37,643 bases of DNA from a virus: positions 1 to 37,643 of IMG/VR virus record IMGVR_UViG_3300036944_000513, one strand, 5' to 3'. The position numbers were made by a program, and so were the translations under genes. Every line of letters begins with the position of its first letter. Position 1 is the first letter of the stretch. Of the stretch, positions 16,622 through 23,709 are shown piece by piece. Under the pieces are notes generated by a model. It was not told the origin of the DNA. It was given only the letters and a program-made list of their open reading frames with translations, and searched no databases.

Positions 16622-17615
16622 CCTTACGTACAACACCGGATGCTGTATGAATAGTAATTGATGTTTTACCGTTATTGGTCTTGGAATATTTAAATCCCGG
16701 TTTACCTTCAAGTACAACCGATTCTGGATTAGAAATAGTCGTATTAATATCAGCTTTTCTTAGACTTTCAACTACGCTATTAGCATGAGCCATAGTTTTA
16801 GCTTCAATCATAACGTTCATATCTTGGGTGTCATATGCTTCTGCAGCAATGGAAATAATTTCACTTTGAATTGATGGGTCATCTGAATTTACAATTGTTT
16901 TAACTGCATTCAAATAATCAGAATAAGAAAGATTTTCTTCTAATTCAATTTCAAAATCGTTATGCTTAAAAGTGGTTTCTGAAACTTCTTCTGCAATTTT
17001 CTTTTTACCAAAGTTTTGGAATACATCCAATACCTTATCATGCATAGCATTAGTTGTTGCAGTGATTGGATCTTTTTTGAAGCTAACTTTTTGTTTTGGT
17101 GCTTTTGCAATTTCAGCGGCTTGGCGAACTGGACTTGCTTTATTTGCATCCATATAATGTTGAGTGTATGCGCCTTCGCTCATTGATTTAGAATTCATGA
17201 GCTTAACTTGATGTTCTGCGGTATCTTGAGCATCTTTTTTGCCCTCTTTACCAGAACCATGATATCCAACTGGGCCTTCCCCCATATGCTCTCCATCCTT
17301 ATAGAAATGGGATTGATATTCTTGATATTCTGGATCATATCTTACTTCTGCGTGATATGTGCCCGTTCCTTTACCGTGCTCAGAAACTTTTCTAAGAGCT
17401 TCGTTAAGTTCTTCAACTTCTTCATCAATTTCGGCTTTTTCTTTTAGTTTTGCTTTTGCACGAAGCATCTCAAAATCTTTTGCTGTCAATTCATCCTTTT
17501 CAGGTTCATGCAAATCTAATTTTTGTTGCTTTGGTGTTAATTTTTCATCTAATTGTTGTACTTCTACGGTCTTACCTTCAAGAACCATAGTAATAGCATT
17601 CATAAAATCTTTCAT
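16617..17615 (-). CDS. Charged protein of unknown function, in late structural region
   Basis: 332 residues, not recognised. Residues about 25-75 are very charged and probably coiled coil (EKLTPKQQKLDLHEPEKDEL, KAEIDEEVEELNEALRKVSE). A middle block (YHAEVRYDPEYQEYQSHFYKDG, GYHGSGKEGKKDAQDTAEHQ) could be a small beta fold. The C-terminal 110 residues look globular (NDFEIELEENLSYSDYLNAV, EIISIAAEAYDTQDMNVMIE, KTSITIHTASGVVRKV). The start MKDFMNAITMVLEGK resembles the opening of the neighbouring nucleotidyltransferase-like protein (MDFKAFIKEEKEK) only loosely. GGGGAA precedes the ATG. Core or head-internal protein is a guess. Confidence 0.65.
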   Translation of the reverse strand: MKDFMNAITMVLEGKTVEVQQLDEKLTPKQQKLDLHEPEKDELTAKDFEMLRAKAKLKEKAEIDEEVEELNEALRKVSEHGKGTGTYHAEVRYDPEYQEYQSHFYKDGEHMGEGPVGYHGSGKEGKKDAQDTAEHQVKLMNSKSMSEGAYTQHYMDANKASPVRQAAEIAKAPKQKVSFKKDPITATTNAMHDKVLDVFQNFGKKKIAEEVSETTFKHNDFEIELEENLSYSDYLNAVKTIVNSDDPSIQSEIISIAAEAYDTQDMNVMIEAKTMAHANSVVESLRKADINTTISNPESVVLEGKPGFKYSKTNNGKTSITIHTASGVVRKV

Positions 17616-17643
17616 GGCGCTTCCCCTATTTGTTTATTATTGT

Positions 17644-17651
17644 TATTTATT
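17644..17651 (-). promoter_or_regulatory. Near-consensus T4-type late promoter (AATAAATA)
   Basis: Seven of eight bases match TATAAATA, 28 bases before the ATG of the 332-residue gene and within the gap after the Dps-like gene. The spacing agrees with the exact copies. Confidence 0.45.
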
Positions 17652-17672
17652 ATGGTTAAATCCGGCGTCAAT

Positions 17673-18110
17673 TTATTTCAAAATTGACTTAATCATCCAT
17701 CCGTGTTTCTGATGTGCAGTTATACGATCTTGGAGAACATTGGAAATACCAATCTCCCCCATTGTTTCTGCGGTACGATATGCTTGTAACAATGCAAGAA
17801 TAACTGTATCATTGTCTCTGGATAAATCCATAAACATATTTCTTGCATCAGCAGGAATCATATCAACTTCCTGAATACTTGTTATATTTTTAAATGATGT
17901 GTATGAAGCATTTACTTTAACATCAAGTGTACGAATTAATTCTGCAATAGAATCAACTGCTGAAAATGCGTCAGTGTATAAATCATTCAAGAATTCATGA
18001 TATTGAGGAAAGTCATTTCCTTCAACATTCCAATGATAATTATGCGTTTTTAAGTAAAAGCTAAATGTATCAGCCAGTGCTTTTTGTAGTAATTGTGCTA
18101 ATGGGTTCAT
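17673..18110 (-). CDS. Dps-like miniferritin (DNA protection/iron storage)
   Basis: 145 residues, the usual length for a compact Dps. The Dps signature is clear: FYLKTHNYHWNVEG (18-31), YHEFLNDLY (37-45), AVDSIAELIRTL (51-62) and a last helix RITAHQKHGWMIKS. Family members form 12-mers that oxidise Fe2+ with peroxide and store iron, sometimes binding DNA. Aligned to E. coli Dps, ligands H51, H63, D78 and E82 are kept (H26, H38, D53, E57), but the D67 position is Asn42, followed by Asp43. There is no lysine-rich N-terminal tail, so DNA binding of the E. coli type is doubtful. A strong AAGGA lies before the ATG. It sits between two genes of the late structural region. Confidence 0.93.
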   Translation of the reverse strand: MNPLAQLLQKALADTFSFYLKTHNYHWNVEGNDFPQYHEFLNDLYTDAFSAVDSIAELIRTLDVKVNASYTSFKNITSIQEVDMIPADARNMFMDLSRDNDTVILALLQAYRTAETMGEIGISNVLQDRITAHQKHGWMIKSILK

Positions 18111-18122
18111 TTTATTTCCTTG

Positions 18123-19892
18123 TTATTCCATCATTTTTGCTTTGCGCATCATAGGGTATGCTGGGCTATATAATGTTTTTGCATCAGCAGATTTAATTTC
18201 TGCTTCATGTTCATGCTCGACTTCTGGTTTCATCTTTAATGACTTTGATGGAAAATCTTTAAAGGATACCATACCAAGTGGCTTTCCTTCAATTCCTTGA
18301 TCGTGAATTGGAGCATCAATTCCAGTAAATGTGTCCTTTGGAGTCCCTCCAATTTCTTCCTGCACAACTTCTTCTTCAACCGGAGAATTATATCCAGCTA
18401 ATTGTTGTTGTACAGTTTGAGCCTGTTTAAATTGGCTTAGTGTTTTAGACATTGGGGGTGCTCCGATTAGATATGGGCCGTTTGAATTTAAATCCGATTG
18501 CTTTTCTTTTCTTTTATTTGTAGTAATTCTACGTGCTCTAACTTTTCTACCAGAGGTAGTTATCTTATAATCTGAGCTATATGCAGTTTCTTCAATTTCT
18601 CCGGGCTCAGAAACTACCGTAGTATGTGTTCCATATTCATTTGCAAATGATGTATCTGGATGCAAACTGAGTTTAGACATAACTTTAGTATGTTTTTCCA
18701 TGTATAACATGTCTTGATCGGAGATTCCCAATAAATTCATTGTATCATGTGCAATACTAAGTTTCATAATATATTGATGAACCATTTCTTGCGTAGCAAA
18801 TCCGCCTTTAACCGCTGCTTTTTCAATGCCAAACATCAAATCCAATGCTTGAATTGCTTGAAGAACAAATTTAGGATTAAGATCAGTTCTTTTAACCAAT
18901 TCACCCATTTGTTTTGTGGCAGTTGGACACATATCAAAGTGTTTTGTAGTATAACCTTGATAAGAAATTTGTTTGTGAGTTCCTTGCATCTCTTCTAATT
19001 GAGATTTTGTCATGCAAAGAGCAGGAATTTTCTTTTCGCTAAATTTATTTCTATAAGTTGCAGGAAAATTTTCTTTTAATGCTGGCTTAGAACTTCTTTT
19101 AAAAGAATCATCCATTTCAGAAATATCTTTGATCCAATGTTTTACACGCGCCCCAGAATTTAATTCAACTGTAACATAAGATGCACCGCAGGAAACAATT
19201 TCTCCAGTTCCACCACCCTTAATTTGAACCATTTCACCCAAATTAAATATTTCACCATCTACATAACGCTCTCGAATATCTCTATGTTCTTTCAATGACA
19301 TTCCTCTGCGAACATCGTTAAACATTTGTCTAACATAGCTTTCTTGCATATAGATTGGCGCAAGTTCTTTGAATTTTTTGAAGTCGTTTTCTTCTGCGAC
19401 TTTTCTCATTTTTGATGAGCTACTTCCTTCTGCACCATCGACGCCGGGGTTTCTATCGCCGGATGACATTACTTTAATTGTTTCAAAATTAAAATTGCCG
19501 TGATCGCCCTCGACGCCATTATACTTATTAATTAGATTCTCAATTTCATCTTTTCTATTGGAATCAGTGAATACTGTTACATGTTTATTTCCAGAAGAAT
19601 ATAATTTGCTCAAATGATGCAACATTGAAGGTGCATTTTTTGTAGATAGCTTTATATTTGTTTTTGGAAAAACAGTTTTCGCATATGCTAATTTCTCAGT
19701 TGGAGATAGTGGATTATTTTTTGGATCTTTTGAATGTGTTAAAACAACCTCATGGATAGCTCCTTGAGATTTAGCTTCTTTCATTAGAGAATTTATTAAT
19801 TTCTCATGCCCAGAAGTTAGCGGATTCATTTGCCCAAATGCAAATACAACTCGCTTTTCTTTTTCTTCTTTGATAAACGCTTTAAAATCCAT
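18123..19892 (-). CDS. Nucleotidyltransferase-like protein with SH3/KOW-like region
   Basis: 589 residues. Residues 13-165 have the cytidylyltransferase/NMN-adenylyltransferase fold: VVFAFGQMNPLTSGHEKL carries the (H/T)xGH nucleotide-binding motif as TSGH (26-29), and SSSSKMR (157-163) matches the C-terminal (S/T)xxxK(M/V)R motif. Residues about 215-260 look like a small SH3/KOW barrel (GEMVQIKGGGTGEIVSCGASYVTVEL). About 320-420 is helical and unrecognised; the last 150 residues are low complexity and acidic. Similar proteins in T4-like phages are annotated as nucleotidyltransferases with no proven substrate. Being behind an exact late promoter, between virion-type genes, suggests it may be packaged or act at assembly rather than in NAD synthesis. 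Confidence 0.75.
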   Translation of the reverse strand: MDFKAFIKEEKEKRVVFAFGQMNPLTSGHEKLINSLMKEAKSQGAIHEVVLTHSKDPKNNPLSPTEKLAYAKTVFPKTNIKLSTKNAPSMLHHLSKLYSSGNKHVTVFTDSNRKDEIENLINKYNGVEGDHGNFNFETIKVMSSGDRNPGVDGAEGSSSSKMRKVAEENDFKKFKELAPIYMQESYVRQMFNDVRRGMSLKEHRDIRERYVDGEIFNLGEMVQIKGGGTGEIVSCGASYVTVELNSGARVKHWIKDISEMDDSFKRSSKPALKENFPATYRNKFSEKKIPALCMTKSQLEEMQGTHKQISYQGYTTKHFDMCPTATKQMGELVKRTDLNPKFVLQAIQALDLMFGIEKAAVKGGFATQEMVHQYIMKLSIAHDTMNLLGISDQDMLYMEKHTKVMSKLSLHPDTSFANEYGTHTTVVSEPGEIEETAYSSDYKITTSGRKVRARRITTNKRKEKQSDLNSNGPYLIGAPPMSKTLSQFKQAQTVQQQLAGYNSPVEEEVVQEEIGGTPKDTFTGIDAPIHDQGIEGKPLGMVSFKDFPSKSLKMKPEVEHEHEAEIKSADAKTLYSPAYPMMRKAKMME

Positions 19893-19922
19893 ATTTACCT
19901 ATTAAATGTGACAGATATCTCT

Positions 19923-19930
19923 TATTTATA
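19923..19930 (-). promoter_or_regulatory. T4-type late promoter TATAAATA
   Basis: Exact TATAAATA on the minus strand in the gap after the cupin gene, 30 bases before the ATG of the nucleotidyltransferase-like gene. It probably also serves the Dps-like gene, which follows with a 12-base gap and no promoter of its own. Confidence 0.7.
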
Positions 19931-19938
19931 ATACTAAA

Positions 19939-20454
19939 TTATTCATATAATTCAGCCCATGATAAAATACTCTCATCCCATTTATATAATTTTCCATCAA
20001 CTGGATATGGAACTGGAGCAGTCCACATCTTAGTTCTTTCATTAAATGACCATGATGCATGAGGACTATCTTCGATTGATAGTTTCTCTAATTTTAATCT
20101 ATTTTTCCAGTATTCACCTGATACGCCTTCAATGAAATATGGCGAATTACTCTCGGGTGCAATATCAGATAATTCACCATCTTCATCTCGAATAGCAAAT
20201 ACACAATACCACAATACATCATCAGTAATTGCAGTAAATTTATGCGAATGTTCTTTTTTAATAACAATAAAAGTTGGAGCTACAAATATTTTAGGTGGAT
20301 GCCCATCAATCTGAACTTCAACCGAGCCTGTTGCCAATAAACTAACATGGTCAAATAAATGATAATGTCCATGAGTTGACTCGCCTGCTTTTTTTAGGAC
20401 ATTTTGACGAACCCAAATATTTCCAATGTATCCTAAATCATGCTCAATCTTCAT
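19939..20454 (-). CDS. Cupin fused to W-rich phage end module
   Basis: 171 residues in two parts. Residues about 10-90 are a cupin barrel: GESTHGHYHLFDH gives an HxHxH metal site (H28, H30, H32), a second motif PTFIVIKKEHSHKF adds H69/H71, and G43 closes motif 1. Residues about 132-168 are a W-rich module (ASWSFNERTKMW, PVPYPVDGKLYKWDE, LSW) also found in the proteins at 20464-20838 and 33233-33859. Cupins can be metal enzymes or sugar-binding domains; no substrate can be assigned. The module shared with virion-type neighbours suggests this cupin is attached to the particle. AAGGAT precedes the ATG. Confidence 0.75.
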   Translation of the reverse strand: MKIEHDLGYIGNIWVRQNVLKKAGESTHGHYHLFDHVSLLATGSVEVQIDGHPPKIFVAPTFIVIKKEHSHKFTAITDDVLWYCVFAIRDEDGELSDIAPESNSPYFIEGVSGEYWKNRLKLEKLSIEDSPHASWSFNERTKMWTAPVPYPVDGKLYKWDESILSWAELYE

Positions 20455-20463
20455 AATAAATCC

Positions 20464-20838
20464 TTACGGCATAGTTGCAATAGTAGTAACCTCAATCCAA
20501 GTTAATGCATCTTTATCCCATGCCAATGTTTTTCCATCATCCGTATAACGAACTTTTGGTTCCCACTGACAAGTTTCTTCAATTAATGTCCATCCTTCAT
20601 ATGGGATAGGCGGAATAAATGCATCTCTGTCTGCATCATATTTATAACCAAATCCAGCATAATTTTTTCTAAATTTACCATTGTAGCTAGTTTGTTTCCA
20701 AGTTCCGCCAAATAAATTTTCACATAAGTCTATTCCGGCTTGTTCGCTTTCAATGCCATCTATTGTGATATCTTCGTTATTAACCACTACCCCATCAATA
20801 ACTATGTTGTTTTCATCTAATTGTACAAAATGTGCCAT
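20464..20838 (-). CDS. Small virion-type protein with W-rich end module
   Basis: 124 residues from ATG 20838, which has AAAGGA eight bases before it. A longer frame to 20892 overlaps the upstream gene and lacks such a signal. It begins MAHFVQLDENNIVIDGVVV, matching MSHFAKVENGIVTQVIVI in the 208-residue protein at 33233-33859. Both continue with W(K/V)QTSYN, RKNYAGxGYxY, DAFxxPxPYxxWTL and the W-rich end module. This arrangement is common in marine T4-like phages, as small proteins next to fibre genes; their role is not established. It follows the LamG/glycine-rich protein and precedes the cupin fusion. Confidence 0.78.
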   Translation of the reverse strand: MAHFVQLDENNIVIDGVVVNNEDITIDGIESEQAGIDLCENLFGGTWKQTSYNGKFRKNYAGFGYKYDADRDAFIPPIPYEGWTLIEETCQWEPKVRYTDDGKTLAWDKDALTWIEVTTIATMP

Positions 20839-20849
20839 AATATTATCCT

Positions 20850-23666
20850 TTACGTTACTGCGAATGTACCGGCACCGGTAAATGTATGACAAACATACCC
20901 CGGCCTAACAGTCGTACTAATTGTTCCACCGGTTGCCAACGCAGATGTTCCCGCATAAGATACAATTACAATCCCACTTCCACCTTGAGCGCCTAATCCG
21001 TTATCTTGAGATGAGTGAACGTCTGATGTTCCACCGCCACCGCCACCAGTATAAGCATTTCCATCATACCCATATGCTTTAGTTTGAGAACCATACACAT
21101 TTCCGCCATATCCGCCGCCGCCAAGACCACCGGGGCCACCGGAAGCAGCATCTGCAAGCAAGCCACCTCCACCACCGCCGCCAGCAAAATATCCAGCAGG
21201 AACACCGCCAATTAAAGCAAATTCAGGATATTGATATCCATTTCCACCAGATCCACCCGTGTTTGTTGCAATAACTCCGCCAGTTCCACCCTGAGTAGCT
21301 GCACCGCCGCCACCGCCTTGACCACCATTTGCAGTTACGCCGCCGCCTTGACCCTGCCCCTGAGTCCATAGTTTAGTTCCAACACCGGCAGAAGAGCCAC
21401 CAATAACAGTTGAGTTATTACCTTGACCGCCATATGAAACATATGATCCAAATGATGAGTTTGCGCCGCTTACGTTTGTTGCTCCACCGAGTCCAACTGC
21501 AACCGAATATGATGCACCCGAGTATGCAATAATTGGCGGGCCATTTGGAATTTTGGTAGTTTTATTATTTCCATAATAAAGTAATCCACCAGCACCGCCA
21601 CCAGCAGTTCGTTTTCGTCCGCCACCACCACCACCTGCAACAACTAATACTTCAAGTGCAAGAGTTTTATCCTGTTCAAGTGGAGCAGGAGTAAATGCCG
21701 ATGTATATCTTGCTACGCCCCGCGTAATACGAAGATCATCGATGTAACCATTTAAAGGAGAAGCTAAACTTCCATCAGCACCAATTACTGCGCGAGTAGC
21801 ATTTCCCCAAATAGCAGTTGAAACACTAGTAGTAGTTCCCGCCAAAGCACCGTTGACAAACCCACGAACAGTACTGCCGGAACGAGTAAAAGCAATATGA
21901 TTCCAAGTATTAATAGTTGGAACAACTGTAGTGTATCCAGTTGTTCCACTTGATCCATGAACATCAAATCTTATTTTTCCATCAGAGTTAAAGAAAAATA
22001 CTATTCTACCGGCACCTTCTGTGCCAATTGTAAATATAGATGGATTTCCAGAAAAACTAGTTGCATATACCCATGCTTCAACTGTAAAATCTCCAGCAAG
22101 TAATAAATCAGTGGCATCTGAAATTAATACATAATCTCCAGTACCATCAAAATACATAGAATATGGGTTAAATTTAGTAACTGCACTTGATAATTTAGCA
22201 TCACCAGCAGTAATTAAATTAGTGTTAGTATTTTTATCATAAATTGCAGCGTTGTCAAAATTTAATAGTAAAGAAGTATTTGGAATTGCAGTTAATAATC
22301 CAGTTGGGGGAGTAAATCTGGAAGTATACACTAATGACTTAGTAACTCTATAACTACTTATATATCCTTTAAAAAAGCCTGCGTTGCCGTTGTTAATACC
22401 ACCCACATTAAATGTAGATCCAGCATCATATGTAGTAGAACTATAAGTACCAATTGCACCCGGAATACCGTTGAAATAAGTTTTAATAGACCCTGCACTA
22501 TATGTCACTGCAATATGAAACCATTGATTAAAGGGATATTGACCGGTTACATTTGCACCCGAGCCATCATTGCCCTGCCAGCCAAATACATTTCCGGGGT
22601 AATTTCGTATAATGTTAGATTGTCCAGAGCCACCATCAAATAATCCAACCAAAGAAGTTCCGGTTAAATATACCCATGCTTCAATTGTCACGCTGCCAGA
22701 GGATGTTAAAACTGACCCCGGCATAGATAGATAATCAGTAGTGCCGTTAAAATACCCACTCGTGCCATGAATATTTTTATCATACTCAACAGTTTGATTA
22801 AATGGTGAATTGGCAATGCTTCTTGGGGTGCCTGCGACGGTTGGTGTAATATTAAATGGAGAGTTATCTTTGAATCTATTATCCTGACATGTCAATAAAA
22901 CTGTCCCCGGAATTGCGGTTAATGGGGAAGTTGGTGGAGTAAAGTAGGTGGTGTAAAGTACGACCCCATTTAGTATGCGTACATTACTAATATATCCATT
23001 AAAATATACTACATTTGAAACTCTTCCAATTTGGAATGCTGCAGTGCCACCTAAATTGACACTTCCAGTGTATGTAGAGCCTTCTTGTACGCCATTCAAG
23101 AATAGTTTCCAGTTACCAACCGATCCAGATAGTGCAACGTGATACCACGTATTAGGTAACAGTGTTGTTGTGCCGGTAATATTACTGGTATTACCATTTA
23201 AAAATATTAATAGTTTAGATGCATTTGTTCTAATTGCAACGCCAGAGTTACCATCAGTATATCTAGATACTATCGTTTGATCTACTGACGGAGTAGATGT
23301 ATTAAACCAAGCCTCTATAGTAATCGCGGAGGCAGAAGATCCAGAACCAAATGTGGTTCCATATGCTACCTCAATCGCATCGGTGCTGCCATTAAAATAA
23401 GCACTCCACCCAACTGGACTAAATGGAGAAAATGATCCCTGAGTAGGGGTTCCGACTGAGGTTATCGCCAATCCATTGCCACTAGAATCTACCAATGTTT
23501 TATTTTGAAACCCTACACTATTTTTTTTCTGCCCCTGTATCAGCAATGCGGTATTTCTATTAAGACTTTCTGGAGTGAGTGTCGGCGTTGCAGGAAAATA
23601 TCTCGCTACTTGACGATCATATGCACCCGATAAATCAAAAATACCTTTGGAATTTTTTTCTGCCAT
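20850..23666 (-). CDS. Adhesin: three LamG lectin-like domains plus glycine-rich domain
   Basis: 938 residues. A short N-terminus (GIFDLSGAYDRQVARYFPA) parallels that of the 1283-residue neighbour and is a likely virion anchor. Three concanavalin A/LamG-type domains start near 88, 305 and 502, each with YFxGxxDxxxx, (I/V)EAW, WxHxAxxx, G.I.(N/D).R and a closing LTAIP segment. From about 670 to 910 there is one uninterrupted glycine-rich domain (LEVLVVAGGGGGGRKRTAGGGAGG ... SGIVIVSYA), ending in a VCHTFTGAGTFAV strand. LamG domains commonly bind glycans; the glycine-rich part resembles T4-like adhesins of the gp38 kind. It is probably displayed on the virion for host attachment. Confidence 0.85.
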   Translation of the reverse strand: MAEKNSKGIFDLSGAYDRQVARYFPATPTLTPESLNRNTALLIQGQKKNSVGFQNKTLVDSSGNGLAITSVGTPTQGSFSPFSPVGWSAYFNGSTDAIEVAYGTTFGSGSSASAITIEAWFNTSTPSVDQTIVSRYTDGNSGVAIRTNASKLLIFLNGNTSNITGTTTLLPNTWYHVALSGSVGNWKLFLNGVQEGSTYTGSVNLGGTAAFQIGRVSNVVYFNGYISNVRILNGVVLYTTYFTPPTSPLTAIPGTVLLTCQDNRFKDNSPFNITPTVAGTPRSIANSPFNQTVEYDKNIHGTSGYFNGTTDYLSMPGSVLTSSGSVTIEAWVYLTGTSLVGLFDGGSGQSNIIRNYPGNVFGWQGNDGSGANVTGQYPFNQWFHIAVTYSAGSIKTYFNGIPGAIGTYSSTTYDAGSTFNVGGINNGNAGFFKGYISSYRVTKSLVYTSRFTPPTGLLTAIPNTSLLLNFDNAAIYDKNTNTNLITAGDAKLSSAVTKFNPYSMYFDGTGDYVLISDATDLLLAGDFTVEAWVYATSFSGNPSIFTIGTEGAGRIVFFFNSDGKIRFDVHGSSGTTGYTTVVPTINTWNHIAFTRSGSTVRGFVNGALAGTTTSVSTAIWGNATRAVIGADGSLASPLNGYIDDLRITRGVARYTSAFTPAPLEQDKTLALEVLVVAGGGGGGRKRTAGGGAGGLLYYGNNKTTKIPNGPPIIAYSGASYSVAVGLGGATNVSGANSSFGSYVSYGGQGNNSTVIGGSSAGVGTKLWTQGQGQGGGVTANGGQGGGGGAATQGGTGGVIATNTGGSGGNGYQYPEFALIGGVPAGYFAGGGGGGGLLADAASGGPGGLGGGGYGGNVYGSQTKAYGYDGNAYTGGGGGGTSDVHSSQDNGLGAQGGSGIVIVSYAGTSALATGGTISTTVRPGYVCHTFTGAGTFAVT

Positions 23667-23695
23667 TTTTTATTTAACCAATAAATTTATTTTAA

Positions 23696-23703
23696 TATTT
23701 ATA
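23696..23703 (-). promoter_or_regulatory. T4-type late promoter TATAAATA
   Basis: Exact TATAAATA on the minus strand, 29 bases before the ATG of the 938-residue adhesin and in the gap after the 1283-residue gene. It likely covers the genes down to 19939. Confidence 0.7.
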
Positions 23704-23709
23704 CCAATT

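Noticed and set aside
20839-20892. Eighteen extra N-terminal residues for the W-module protein
   Set aside because: They overlap the upstream gene, and ATG 20838 has AAAGGA and gives the MAHF start matching MSHF in its relative.
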